Shown here in pieces: positions 51,776 to 60,811 of a stretch of DNA of 64,000 bases. Location: assembly GCF_006715865.1 (NCBI RefSeq), contig NZ_VFOA01000001.1, positions 62,001-126,000 on the forward strand, written 5' to 3'. The stretch is from Cellulomonas sp. SLBN-39 (GTDB lineage Bacteria; Actinomycetota; Actinomycetes; Actinomycetales; Cellulomonadaceae). Position 1 is the first letter of the stretch. Each line of letters begins with the position of its first letter. The position numbers and the translations under genes are program-made. The notes below the pieces were generated by a model. It was not told the origin of the DNA. It made no database searches and worked only from the letters and a program-made list of their open reading frames with translations.

Positions 51776-53220
51776 GCCAGCTCCTCGAGCATCTGTCGGC
51801 GGACGAGCAGGGCGTCGGCGACGTCCTGCAGGGTGGCGGTCGTGGTGCGGTCGGTGGTGCGCACCGCGGCGGCTCGCACGCGTGCCTCGGTGGTCGGGTC
51901 GGGGCTCAGGGCGACCGCGAGCCGGTCACCGACGCCGGTGTGCCAGAACGACGGCAGCGGCGGCCCGGTGAGCAACCAGTGCAGCGCGGCGTCCACCACG
52001 GCGTCGGGCCAGGGCGTGGGCAGCACGTCCCACAGCTCCTCGACGTCCGTGCTGGACATGGCCCGGGCCGAACGCCGCACGTGCAGCCGGGCGACGACCG
52101 CCTCGACCTGCCCGGCGAGGGGCAGCACCCGCAGCAGCGCGGGGTCGGCGCCGTGCCGGGCCACGAGCGCGGCGGCCCACCGGGCGTCGCCGGTGCGCAC
52201 GGCCGCGGCGCGCCAGCCGGCGTGCAGCTCGCGGTCCCGGTCGCCGTCGACCGTCCGGCCGACCAGCTGGGCCGGTGCGGCACCGAGGTGCTCCTCCCAC
52301 CGGTGCGGCGGGGTCGCGGCGACGAGCGCCTCCAGCAGGGCGGCACGCCGCCCGCCCGTGGTGCCGGGTCCGAGGAGCGGCGAGGCGTCGTCGGGCTCGG
52401 GCAGGTCGACGACGAGCACCTGGCGCAGGGCGCGGCGTTCGCTGCGCACCAGGGCCAGCGCACGGTCCTCGCACTGCCGGGCGAACGCCGACCCCGGAAG
52501 GTCGACCAGCGCGCGTGCCGCGGCGTGCCGCACGCTCGCGGCGCGGTCCGTCAGCGCCCGCACGAGCAGCTCCTCGTCGTCGGGGCCGGCGCCGCCCTGC
52601 ACGAGCGCGGCATGCAGGGCGGCGACCTGCGCGGCACGCTCGGGGGCGGGGCGCCGGGCGAACGCGGGGTCGATGATCGCCCCGCGGGCCTCGTCCGGCC
52701 CCGGCTCCGCGGCGGCCTGCCGGGCGGTGCGCCGGGCGAGCGCGTCCGACCACCCGGGGTGCGCCGCCGCGAGCCAGCGCCCGCGTGCACCGAGCACAGG
52801 CACGACGTCCGCGACCGTACCCTTCGCGGCCGCGACGAGGTCGAGCAGCCCGGGCAGGACCACCGCGGGCGCGACGACACCCCGCTCCGCCGCGGCGGCG
52901 AGCCACGCGGTCAGCAGGGCGCGGCCGCGGGTGTCGGTCCGGGCGAGCAGCGCGGTGAGGCGTGCCGTGGCGGCCGGGCCGGCCACGCGGCCGTCCTCGG
53001 GCGGAGCCGCGGCGGCGAAGGCTGCGGGCCGGGGCGGCACGGACGCGGCCCGGCGCGCGACGACGCCGACCGCGAGCGCGTCGAGCAGCGCCGCGGCGGG
53101 GTCGGCCGCGGGCAGGGAGCGGACCACGTCACCGACGACGCCGGGCATCCCGTCCGTGCTGACGGGGTGCCGGCGCAGCCCGAGCAGCCCGGCGGTGACG
53201 AGGTCGTCGCGGGCGCTCAC
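51772..53220 (-). CDS. DUF5691 family protein
   Basis: 482 residues from GTG 53220, overlapping the SWIM gene stop (GTGA). The sequence is a chain of short helices rich in Ala, Arg and Leu, e.g. RALTDRAASVRHAAARALVD and LAAAAERGVVAPAVVLPGLL, as in HEAT-like repeat scaffolds. There are no catalytic motifs. DUF5691 is known mainly from this type of cluster. A scaffold for the other four proteins is a reasonable guess. Stop overlaps the ATPase gene upstream by ATGA. Confidence 0.82.
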   Translation of the reverse strand: MSARDDLVTAGLLGLRRHPVSTDGMPGVVGDVVRSLPAADPAAALLDALAVGVVARRAASVPPRPAAFAAAAPPEDGRVAGPAATARLTALLARTDTRGRALLTAWLAAAAERGVVAPAVVLPGLLDLVAAAKGTVADVVPVLGARGRWLAAAHPGWSDALARRTARQAAAEPGPDEARGAIIDPAFARRPAPERAAQVAALHAALVQGGAGPDDEELLVRALTDRAASVRHAAARALVDLPGSAFARQCEDRALALVRSERRALRQVLVVDLPEPDDASPLLGPGTTGGRRAALLEALVAATPPHRWEEHLGAAPAQLVGRTVDGDRDRELHAGWRAAAVRTGDARWAAALVARHGADPALLRVLPLAGQVEAVVARLHVRRSARAMSSTDVEELWDVLPTPWPDAVVDAALHWLLTGPPLPSFWHTGVGDRLAVALSPDPTTEARVRAAAVRTTDRTTTATLQDVADALLVRRQMLEELA

Positions 53221-54536
53221 AGGGCCACCAGCCCGGTGCCGTCCCAGGCGGCGAGGGCGTCGAGGCCCGCCGGGCCCCGGTCGCCGACCACCGTGACCGG
53301 CCGGCCCCCGCTGACGGCGAGCAGGCGCCACAGCCGGGGTGACGGCACGAGCGGGAGGCTGCCGGCGTCCACGCCCACGACGGACCAGCCGTCCTCGCCG
53401 CCGCCGGGTCCGGGCACCGGGACGAGGCCGTCGACGACCACCGGCGCCGCGGTGCACCACGGGTCGGCCGTCAGCGCCTGCGACCAGGCGCGTTCCGCCG
53501 TGTCCAGCGGCACGCCCGTCACGGGGCCGAGCGTCTCGGGCTCACCGTGCCGCGCGCCGACGACCGCACGGGTCGGGTCGCCGGGGTGGACGTGCAGGTC
53601 GGCGTCGACGGTCGTGCCGACGAGCAGCGGGACCTCCAGCGGCTGGCCGGACGCGGCGAAGGCGACGACGGTGAGGTCGCGGCCGGTGCGCTCGCCGCGC
53701 ACGTGGACGCGGCGGAACCGCACCCTCCCGTCCGCACCGTCGCGGGTCGCGAGCACCTGCCAGCGGTCCCGCGCGGGCGGTGCCGCGAGCACGTCCTGGG
53801 TGCGGGTCGCCTCGCCGACGCGGCGGCGCACGACCGCCGCGAGCCCGGGGTCGAGCGCGTCGAGCCGTCCGTGGGCACGGACGAGCAGGTGCAGCATCGC
53901 GAGCTCGTCGAGCAGGCGGGCGGGCCAGCCCTCGCCGCTCGCCGCGACGGCGGGCAGGCGGCGCACGGCCTCGGCCAGGCCGGGTGCCTGCGCATCGACG
54001 AGGCGCGCGGCAACCTGCTCGTACGGCCCGTAGCCCCCGCGGTCGGCCCCGGCGACGCCGTGCTCGACCTGGTCGTGCAGCCACCGCTCGAGGTCCGCGA
54101 CGCCCTCGCCGACACGACGGGCGCGCGCGGCGGCCCGCCGGGCGGCGGCCTGGGGGTCCGACGGGGACTGGGCCGGGGCGGCCGTGGCCCGGTCCGCCCG
54201 GTCGGCACGTGCCGCGAGCCAGGCGGCGGCGTGCTCGGCGGGCTCGGCGACGTCGGGCACGTGGCCGGCCGACCAGAGCAGCAGCAGCCCGAGGGCGTGC
54301 TTGCACGGGAACTTCCGGCTCGGGCACGAGCACTTGTACGCGGGGGCGGCGAGGTCGACGACCGTCGCGTAGGGCGTCTTGCCCGAGCCCTGGCACAGAC
54401 CCCACAGCGCGGCCGGGCGGGTGCTCGCCCCGGTGCTCGACCACGGCCCGGGGCTCGCCAGCTTGTGCCCCGCCTTCGCCGACGACGCGTCGGGGGCGAG
54501 CGCGACGACCTGCTCGGCCGACCACCTCTGATCCAC
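53217..54536 (-). CDS. SWIM zinc-finger protein, first gene of the MoxR/VWA operon
   Basis: 439 residues from GTG 54536. The SWIM finger is early: APAYKCSCPSRKFPCKHALG (C69, C71, C78, H80). Around it WGLCQGSGKTPYATVVD resembles other SWIM proteins of these clusters. The rest has helical and beta-rich parts with VRFRRVHVRGERTGRDLTVV and no known domain. SWIM fingers bind DNA or proteins, so a recognition role is possible. The start is uncertain because the ribosome site is weak. It opens the operon; the gap to the divergent gene is 166 bases. Confidence 0.87.
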   Translation of the reverse strand: MDQRWSAEQVVALAPDASSAKAGHKLASPGPWSSTGASTRPAALWGLCQGSGKTPYATVVDLAAPAYKCSCPSRKFPCKHALGLLLLWSAGHVPDVAEPAEHAAAWLAARADRADRATAAPAQSPSDPQAAARRAAARARRVGEGVADLERWLHDQVEHGVAGADRGGYGPYEQVAARLVDAQAPGLAEAVRRLPAVAASGEGWPARLLDELAMLHLLVRAHGRLDALDPGLAAVVRRRVGEATRTQDVLAAPPARDRWQVLATRDGADGRVRFRRVHVRGERTGRDLTVVAFAASGQPLEVPLLVGTTVDADLHVHPGDPTRAVVGARHGEPETLGPVTGVPLDTAERAWSQALTADPWCTAAPVVVDGLVPVPGPGGGEDGWSVVGVDAGSLPLVPSPRLWRLLAVSGGRPVTVVGDRGPAGLDALAAWDGTGLVAL

Positions 54537-54702
54537 GAGCCGGGACGGTAGCGTCCGCCACCGACACCCGGCACCCCGTCCGCGTGCTGGTCCGACAGGT
54601 TCACCCGCACGTGCCGGGACCAGCGTCCCTGGCCGTCCCGCGCCGCGACGGCCAGGGTGGTCGTCGCGGCGCCGTCGGGCGCGTCCGACGTGAGGTGGTG
54701 GC

Positions 54703-55065
54703 ATGGGCCGGGTCGACGCGGTGGTGCGGGCACTCGTCCGGGGACCTCTGCACGTGCTGCTGCCCGGGGTGCACGAGCTCACGTACGTCGGGCCGGTCAG
54801 CGGGCGGGTCGTCCGCCTGCCCGTGCAGGCCGTCGCGCACGACGGCGGCCTGGTCGTGCTGGTCGGCGACGCCGACCGCAAGCAGTGGTGGCGCGCCTTC
54901 CGCACGCCGCACCCGGTGACGGCCCGACGGGGCAGCACGAACGTCGCCGCCACAGGTGCGGTGCTGTCCGCCGCCGACCCCCGGCGTGCGCCCGCCGCGG
55001 CGGCGTACGCGGCGCGCACGCGCGTCCCCGTGCCGGTGGACGCCGTCCTCGTCCTCGTCGCCTGA
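54703..55065 (+). CDS. Nitroreductase/deazaflavin-dependent (DUF385)-like split-barrel protein
   Basis: 120 residues from ATG 54703. The pattern LTYVGPVSGRVVRLPVQAV, DGGLVVLVGDADRKQWWRAF and HPVTARRGSTNVAATGAVL follows the split beta-barrel of F420-dependent nitroreductase-like proteins (GR-x-SG, WW, and the xPVxxR turn). F420 or FMN binding is likely but not proven. Divergent from the SWIM gene, it may share a control region with it. Confidence 0.65.
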   Translation: MGRVDAVVRALVRGPLHVLLPGVHELTYVGPVSGRVVRLPVQAVAHDGGLVVLVGDADRKQWWRAFRTPHPVTARRGSTNVAATGAVLSAADPRRAPAAAAYAARTRVPVPVDAVLVLVA

Positions 55066-55268
55066 CCGGTCGCCACGCGCGGCCGCGGCCCCGGCGGCGG
55101 GGTGCCACGTCCTGCCGCCCCGTCCCGGGGACGACCGCCTCGCCCCCGGGACGGGGACCTCCACCTTGAGGATGACCGGCCCGGGGTCTCGATCTCCGCT
55201 CCGCGACGGTGCCGCGGGCACCACCGCGTCCGTAGCGTCGACACCGACACCGGACCGAGGAGGGACCC

Positions 55269-56222
55269 ATGATCGAGGCCCGAGGACTGACCAAGAGGTA
55301 CGGCAGCACGACCGCCGTCGACGGCATGACGTTCACCGTGCGCCCGGGGGCCGTGACCGGCTTCCTGGGCCCCAACGGCGCCGGCAAGTCCACGACGATG
55401 CGCATGATCGTCGGCCTGGACCGGCCCACCGCCGGCTCCGTGGCCGTCAACGGCCGCCCGTACGCCCAGCACCGCGCGCCCCTGCACGAGGTCGGCGCGC
55501 TGCTCGACGCGAAGGGCGTGCACACCGGCCGCACGGCGTACGCGCACCTGCGGGCCCTGGCCGCGACGCACGGCATCGCCCGCAGCCGCGTCGACGACGT
55601 CATCACCATGACCGGGCTCGACAGCGTCGCCCGTCGCCGCGTCGGCGGGTTCTCCCTCGGCATGGGCCAGCGCCTGGGCATCGCCGCCGCGATGCTCGGC
55701 GACCCGCAGACGCTCGTGCTGGACGAGCCCGTCAACGGCCTCGACCCGGAGGGCGTGCTGTGGGTGCGCACGTTCGTGCGCGCGCTCGCCGCCGAGGGCC
55801 GCACGGTGCTGCTGTCCTCCCACCTGATGAGCGAGATGGCGCTGACCGCCGACCACGTCATCGTCGTGGGCCGCGGCCGCGTGATCGCCGACGCCCCCGT
55901 CAGCGAGCTCGTCGCGCAGGCCAAGGGCGGTGGACTCGTGCGCGTGCGGACCCCGCAGACCGGCACCTTCGAGGAGGCCCTGCGGCGCGCGGGTGCGCAG
56001 GTCACCCAGGTCGAGCACGACCTGCTCGAGGTGGTCGGCGTGACCGCCGCGCAGATCGGCGAGCAGGCCGCCGCGCAGGGCGTCGTCCTGCACGAGCTGG
56101 CACCGGTGCGCGGCTCCCTGGAGGACGCGTACCTGGCGCTGACGGCCGACGAGGTCGAGTACCGCACCAGCCCCGCGCCCGCCCCCGCGGGCGCCGTCAC
56201 GTCCGACGGGAGCGTCCGATGA
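55269..56222 (+). CDS. ABC-2 type transporter, ATP-binding protein
   Basis: 317 residues; ATG 55269 preceded by GAGGAGGG. Walker A FLGPNGAGKSTTMRMIVGLD (34-42), signature GGFSLGMGQRLGIAAAML, Walker B TLVLDEPVNGLDPEGVLWVR, and the H-loop in LLSSHLMSEMALTADH. The C-terminus beyond about 220 is an ABC-2-type extension with an Ala/Pro-rich tail. ATGA overlap with the permease gene; the kinase/regulator pair follows, so the exporter is probably their target. Likely substrate class: antimicrobial peptides or lipids. Confidence 0.93.
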   Translation: MIEARGLTKRYGSTTAVDGMTFTVRPGAVTGFLGPNGAGKSTTMRMIVGLDRPTAGSVAVNGRPYAQHRAPLHEVGALLDAKGVHTGRTAYAHLRALAATHGIARSRVDDVITMTGLDSVARRRVGGFSLGMGQRLGIAAAMLGDPQTLVLDEPVNGLDPEGVLWVRTFVRALAAEGRTVLLSSHLMSEMALTADHVIVVGRGRVIADAPVSELVAQAKGGGLVRVRTPQTGTFEEALRRAGAQVTQVEHDLLEVVGVTAAQIGEQAAAQGVVLHELAPVRGSLEDAYLALTADEVEYRTSPAPAPAGAVTSDGSVR

Positions 56223-57067
56223 CCACGTCCACCCTCACCTCCCCCGCCCGCGTGCGCGCCGGCGCCCCCGCCCGCCCGGGCGTCACGCCGCTGCGCGTGC
56301 TGACCTCGGAGTGGATCAAGTTCCGCACCCTCCGCTCGACCGCGTGGACGCTGGCGGGTGCGGTGCTCGCGATGACCGCGATCGCCGTGATGCTGGCCCT
56401 GGTGTCGACGTCGGTCCCCGAGGCCGCCGAGACCAGCGGGATGAGCAACCTCGTGGTCCTGACGGGCGGGGTCCAGGTCGCCCAGCTCGCCCTCGTCGTG
56501 CTCGGCGTGCTCGTGATCACCGGTGAGTACTCGACCGGGATGGTGCGCTCCACGTTCGCCGCGGTGCCGTCCCGCCTGCCCGTGCTCGGAGCCAAGGCGG
56601 TGGTCACCGCGATCGCCGCGGCGGTCGTCACGGTCCTGGGCCTCGCGCTCGCGTGGGTCGCGACGCTGCCGTTCGACGGCGTCGCACCGCTGGACCTCGG
56701 CGACGCCGGGACGGTCCGGGTGCTCGGCGGCACCGTGCTCTACCTCGCCACGCTCACGCTCCTGGCGCTGACGGTCGGCGCGCTCGTGCGGCACTCGGCG
56801 GGTGCCATCGCCATCGTGATGGGGCTGCTGCTCGTCGTCGAGCCCGTGCTGTACATCGTCCCGAACCGCATCACCGCGACCATCGGGGCGTTCCTGCCGT
56901 CGACGGCCGGCTCGCGGATCATGACGGACCCCGACATGCTCGAGGCGACGCGGGGCATGAACGACGCACCGTTCCTCACCGCCTGGCAGGGGTACGGCGT
57001 CCTCCTCGCGTGGGTCGTCGTGCTGGGCACGCTCGCCGCGGTCCTGCTCCGACGCCGCGACGCGTGA
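56219..57067 (+). CDS. ABC-2 type transporter permease
   Basis: 282 residues. The cytoplasmic start VLTSEWIKFRTLRSTAWTLA is the usual opening of this family (E-W-x-K-x-x-T-x-R). About six membrane helices follow, with the internal ITGEYSTGMVRSTFAAVPSR loop characteristic of ABC-2 exporters. The last helix ends RRRDA. It pairs with the ATPase gene upstream; 30 bases separate it from the sensor kinase gene. Confidence 0.9.
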   Translation: MTTSTLTSPARVRAGAPARPGVTPLRVLTSEWIKFRTLRSTAWTLAGAVLAMTAIAVMLALVSTSVPEAAETSGMSNLVVLTGGVQVAQLALVVLGVLVITGEYSTGMVRSTFAAVPSRLPVLGAKAVVTAIAAAVVTVLGLALAWVATLPFDGVAPLDLGDAGTVRVLGGTVLYLATLTLLALTVGALVRHSAGAIAIVMGLLLVVEPVLYIVPNRITATIGAFLPSTAGSRIMTDPDMLEATRGMNDAPFLTAWQGYGVLLAWVVVLGTLAAVLLRRRDA

Positions 57068-57097
57068 CCCGACGCGCGACCGTGGCAGGGTGACCTC

Positions 57098-58540
57098 GTG
57101 ACCCCCGACCCGCCGACGCCCGGCGACGACGCCCGTCCCACGGGGGCGGGCGTCGCGCCGGGTGCGTTCACCGAGCTCCAGGCGCGGCGGCTCGGTCCGC
57201 TGCGCCGGTTCCTCGTGCGGCACCCGCGGGTCATGGACGCCGTCGTCGTGGTCGTGTTCCTCGTCCTCGCGCTGCTGTCGGTGCTGACGACCACGGGCAT
57301 GGTCCTGGACTCGGGCCTGCTCGCCGACGACGACCGCGCGGTCGGCCTGCTCCTCGCGTGCGGCGTCGGCACGAGCGTCCTGGCGGCCGCGGCGCTGGTG
57401 TGGCGCCGGGCCGCACCGGTCGTCGTGACGGCCGCGCTCGCGGTCCTGGCCGTGGCCTCGCTGCTGGTCTCGGGCACCCTCGGGGCGCTCGACCTGGCGC
57501 TCGCGTGCGGCCTGTACGCGGTCGCGGCGTCCCGCCCGCCGCGCACGGCGTGGCTGACGTTCGGCGGCACGATGCTCGTGGTCGCGGGTGCCGGGTGGGT
57601 GTGGGAGCGCACGGACCTGACGAACCCCGACATCACGGTGATCACGCCCGAGGACCCGGGCGGTGTCGCGCCCGTGCTGTCGACGACGCCCTGGCAGTCG
57701 CACGTGCTGAGCACGACAGGGCTGCTCGTGGTGCTGCTCGTCGCGCTGTCGATCGGCACGAGCGTGCGCAACCGCCGCCTGCACGTCGCCGACCTCGTCG
57801 AGCGCACCAACGCCCTGGCCCGCGACCGCGACCAGCAGGCGCGCCTGGCGCGTGCCGCGGAGCGCACCCGGATCGCGCGCGAGATGCACGACGTCGTCGC
57901 GCACTCCATCACCGTGATGGTCGCGCTGTCCGACGGCGCGAGCGCGGCCCTGACCCGCTCCCCCGACGCCGCGCGCACCGCCCTCGACGAGCTGTCGAGC
58001 ACCGGCCGCGGGGCCCTGGCGGACATGCGCCGCGTGCTCGGGGTGCTGGACGGCCACGACGCACCGCTGGAGCCGCAGCCCGGCCAGGACGACCTGGGCG
58101 GCGTCGTCGAGCGGTTCCGCGCGGCGGGGCTGCCCGTGCACGCCCGCGGGCTCGGCACGCCGCTGCCGGAGGAGACGACGTTCCGGCTGGCCGTGCACCG
58201 CATCGTCGCCGAGGCCCTGACCAACGCCCTGCGACACGCCCCGGGCACCACGCGCGTCCTGGTCGACCTGCGCCGCACCGACCGGGCCGTGGAGGTCGAG
58301 GTCGTCGACGAGGGCACGTCCCTGCCCGTCGCCGACGCCGGCGGCGCGGGGCGCGGCCTGATCGGCATGCGCGAGCGCGCCGCGGTGTACGGCGGCACCG
58401 TCGACGCCGGCCCCACCGTGCGCGGCGGCTGGCGCGTGCACGTCACCCTGCCCTGCGACGCACCGACGCACCCCGACGACCGGCCGACGGCCGGCACCGA
58501 CCCGGGCCCCGCGCCCGACCCCGAGGAGATCCCTGCATGA
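57098..58540 (+). CDS. Sensor histidine kinase (NarL/LiaS type)
   Basis: 480 residues from GTG 57098. Several membrane segments lie in the first 220 residues (starting about 47-65) with little extracellular sequence except around 165-203. The dimerisation box is RIAREMHDVVAHSITVMVAL (phospho-acceptor H264), followed by ALADMRRVLGVL, the N-box VAEALTNALRHAPGTTRVL and the G-box GRGLIGMRERAAVYGG. HisKA_3 family. Overlaps the response regulator gene (ATGA). It may sense membrane stress handled by the ABC exporter. Confidence 0.93.
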   Translation: MTPDPPTPGDDARPTGAGVAPGAFTELQARRLGPLRRFLVRHPRVMDAVVVVVFLVLALLSVLTTTGMVLDSGLLADDDRAVGLLLACGVGTSVLAAAALVWRRAAPVVVTAALAVLAVASLLVSGTLGALDLALACGLYAVAASRPPRTAWLTFGGTMLVVAGAGWVWERTDLTNPDITVITPEDPGGVAPVLSTTPWQSHVLSTTGLLVVLLVALSIGTSVRNRRLHVADLVERTNALARDRDQQARLARAAERTRIAREMHDVVAHSITVMVALSDGASAALTRSPDAARTALDELSSTGRGALADMRRVLGVLDGHDAPLEPQPGQDDLGGVVERFRAAGLPVHARGLGTPLPEETTFRLAVHRIVAEALTNALRHAPGTTRVLVDLRRTDRAVEVEVVDEGTSLPVADAGGAGRGLIGMRERAAVYGGTVDAGPTVRGGWRVHVTLPCDAPTHPDDRPTAGTDPGPAPDPEEIPA

Positions 58541-59205
58541 TCCGCGTCCTGCTGGTCGACGACCAGGCCCTGCTGCGCATGGGCTTCCGGCTCGTGCTCG
58601 AGGCGGAGGACGACCTGCAGGTCGTCGGCGAGGCCGGTGACGGGCGTGCCGCGCTCGACCAGGTCGCGGCCCTCGCGCCCGACGTCGTGCTGATGGACGT
58701 GCGCATGCCCGGCACGAACGGCATCGAGGCGACGCAGCGGGTCGTGGACGCGCACCCGGGCACGCGCGTGCTCATCCTCACCACGTTCGACCTCGACGAG
58801 TACGCGTTCGCGGCGCTGCGCGCCGGGGCGAGCGGGTTCCTGCTCAAGGACGCGCACCCCTCGGACCTGGTGGCGGCCATCCGCTCCGTCGCGTCGGGCG
58901 ACGCCGTGGTCTCCCCGCGCGTGACCCGCCGGATGCTGGAGATGTTCTCCGACCGGCTGCCCGCCGGCGCCCCCGAGCCCGACGGCCTCGACCCGCGGCT
59001 GCGCGCCCTGACCCCGCGCGAGCTCGAGGTGCTCGGGCACGTCGCCGAGGGCCTGTCGAACGCGGAGATCGCCCAGCGCCTGTTCCTGTCGGAGGCGACG
59101 GTGAAGACCCACGTGGGCGCGATCCTCGCCAAGTGCGCGGTCCGCGACCGCGTCCAGGCCGTCGTCCTCGCCTACGAGACGGGCCTCGCCGGCCGCACCC
59201 GCTGA
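58537..59205 (+). CDS. Response regulator (NarL/LuxR family)
   Basis: 222 residues. Receiver domain with acidic pair VLLVDDQALLRMGFRLVLE, phospho-acceptor Asp54 in VVLMDVRMPGTNGIEA, and the Lys in GFLLKDAHPSDLV. The LuxR-type helix-turn-helix is LTPRELEVLGHVAEGLSNAE and FLSEATVKTHVGAILAKC. The partner is the kinase directly upstream; the ABC genes in the same run are the probable target. Confidence 0.95.
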   Translation: MIRVLLVDDQALLRMGFRLVLEAEDDLQVVGEAGDGRAALDQVAALAPDVVLMDVRMPGTNGIEATQRVVDAHPGTRVLILTTFDLDEYAFAALRAGASGFLLKDAHPSDLVAAIRSVASGDAVVSPRVTRRMLEMFSDRLPAGAPEPDGLDPRLRALTPRELEVLGHVAEGLSNAEIAQRLFLSEATVKTHVGAILAKCAVRDRVQAVVLAYETGLAGRTR

Positions 59206-59223
59206 GACCGCGCACCCGCGCCG

Positions 59224-59727
59224 TCAGGACGCGGCGTCGCCGACCGGTCGGACGCCCGCCGGGCCGCGGCGCGAGGCGACGAGCAGCACGCCGAGCGCCG
59301 CCGCCGCGAGCGCCAGCGCGACGAGGACCACGAGCCGGCCGTCCGCTGCGGGCGGGTCGAGGAGGTCGGGGGTGGCGAGCACCGGGGACAGCTGGTCGGC
59401 CGCGGACCGTGCAGCGACGATCCCGGCCCCTCCGACGGCGAGGAGCAGCGAGGCGGCTGCGAGCGCCCACGCGGCACCGACCGCGGCACCGGGCACCGGG
59501 CGCGTCCCCCGGGCGCCTGCACCGACGACGACGCCGACCACCCCGAGCCCGAGGAACGCCGCTCCGAGGGCCGCCAGCGTCAGCTCCCGCAGGATGTCGT
59601 TGTCCGCACCGGGCAGCTCGACCAGCGTCCAGCCCACGGCACCGACCGCCCACGCGACCGACAGGGTCGCCACCCCGGCGACGACGGCGACGGCCACGAC
59701 ACCCATGACTGCTGTCCTCGTCCTCAT
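59224..59727 (-). CDS. Small membrane protein, unknown function
   Basis: 167 residues from ATG 59727 (GGCAGGA upstream; ATG 59736 is possible). Four hydrophobic segments: VMGVVAVAVVAGVATLSVAW, LAALGAAFLGLGVVGVVVGA, VGAAWALAAASLLLAVGGAG and VVLVALALAAAALGVLLVAS, with short polar loops. No family recognised. Convergent with the two-component genes and divergent from the hydrolase gene. Confidence 0.68.
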   Translation of the reverse strand: MRTRTAVMGVVAVAVVAGVATLSVAWAVGAVGWTLVELPGADNDILRELTLAALGAAFLGLGVVGVVVGAGARGTRPVPGAAVGAAWALAAASLLLAVGGAGIVAARSAADQLSPVLATPDLLDPPAADGRLVVLVALALAAAALGVLLVASRRGPAGVRPVGDAAS

Positions 59728-59897
59728 CCGGCACATCCTGCCGCCCGCCGGCCGCGGCCCGCGCTCGGCGCCCAGGACGGCGGTCGACGTGCTGCCCCGG
59801 CACAGCGCCGGAGGGGAGACACGCCGGTGCCGATGAGTCGTGCCCCCGGCGCGGGTCGAGCAGGGTGGACGTTGCACACCGAGGACGGGAGCCGGAG

Positions 59898-60770
59898 ATG
59901 ACGGGGACGACGCAGCGGAGCCTGGACGTGCCGGGGGCGGTGCTCGCGTACGACGTGCGGGGACCGCTGCCCCCGACGGGCGGGGAGCCGCCGCTGCTGA
60001 TGGTGGGTCAGCCGATGGACGCGACCGGGTTCGCCACCCTCGCCGGGCTGCTCCCGGAGCGGACGGTCGTGACGTACGACCCGCGGGGTCTGGGGCGCAG
60101 CACCCGCACGGACGGGTCGTCGACGCACGACCCCGTGCAGCAGGCCGAGGACCTGCACGCGCTCGTAGGGGCGCTCGGCGGGGGGCCCGTCGACGTCTTC
60201 GGCAGCAGCGGCGGGGCGGTGACGTCGCTGGCGCTGGTGGCCGCGCACCCGCACGACGTGCGCACGCTCGTCGCGCACGAGCCGCCGGCGCTGCCCCTGC
60301 TGCCCGACGCCGCGGAGGCGGAGGTGGTGTGGCAGCGGGTGCAGGCCGCGTACCAGGAGAAGGGCTGGGGTGCGGGCATGGCGGCGTTCGTCGCCATGAC
60401 GTCCGTGCCCGGACCGTTCACCGCGGACAGCCTCGCCGAGCTGCCGGACCCGGCGGCGTTCGGCATGCCCGCCGAGGACGACGGCGCGCGCGACGACCCG
60501 CTGCTGTCGGGCGCGTCCACGCCCGTGACGGGCTACCGGCCGGACGTGGACGCGCTCCGCACCGCGCCGACCCGGGTCGTGGTGGCGGCGGGCATCGAGA
60601 GCAAGGACCTCATGACGTGGCGGACGAGCGCCGCGCTGGCCGACGCCCTCGGGGTCGAGCTGGCGGTGTTCCCCAGCCACCACGGCGGGTTCATGGGCCC
60701 CGAGTACGGCATGCCCGGTGCGCCGGAGGCCTTCGCCGGCCGCCTGCGCGAGGTGCTGGCGGCCGGCTGA
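59898..60770 (+). CDS. Alpha/beta hydrolase
   Basis: 290 residues from ATG 59898. Oxyanion strand PLLMVGQPMDATGFATLAGL, then VTYDPRGLGRSTRTDGSSTH, nucleophile elbow VDVFGSSGGAVTSLALVAAH (Ser in GSSGG) and a late FPSHHGGFMGPEYGMPG holding the catalytic His. The pattern is that of a soluble esterase or lactonase without a clear substrate. It stands alone and is followed by a hairpin. Confidence 0.87.
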   Translation: MTGTTQRSLDVPGAVLAYDVRGPLPPTGGEPPLLMVGQPMDATGFATLAGLLPERTVVTYDPRGLGRSTRTDGSSTHDPVQQAEDLHALVGALGGGPVDVFGSSGGAVTSLALVAAHPHDVRTLVAHEPPALPLLPDAAEAEVVWQRVQAAYQEKGWGAGMAAFVAMTSVPGPFTADSLAELPDPAAFGMPAEDDGARDDPLLSGASTPVTGYRPDVDALRTAPTRVVVAAGIESKDLMTWRTSAALADALGVELAVFPSHHGGFMGPEYGMPGAPEAFAGRLREVLAAG

Positions 60771-60777
60771 CGCACGG

Positions 60778-60806
60778 GGTGGGGCCCGGCGCGACCGGGC
60801 CCCACC
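60778..60806. terminator. Bidirectional terminator between the hydrolase and FBP genes
   Basis: Perfect 12-bp stem (60778-60789 with 60795-60806), 5-base loop, between convergent stops. Confidence 0.78.
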
Positions 60807-60811
60807 ACCGG

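Noticed and set aside
55269..56222. Defective ABC signature (SLGMGQR instead of LSGGQ)
   Set aside because: This form is common in ABC-2 exporter ATPases of the same type, so it is not a sign of inactivity.
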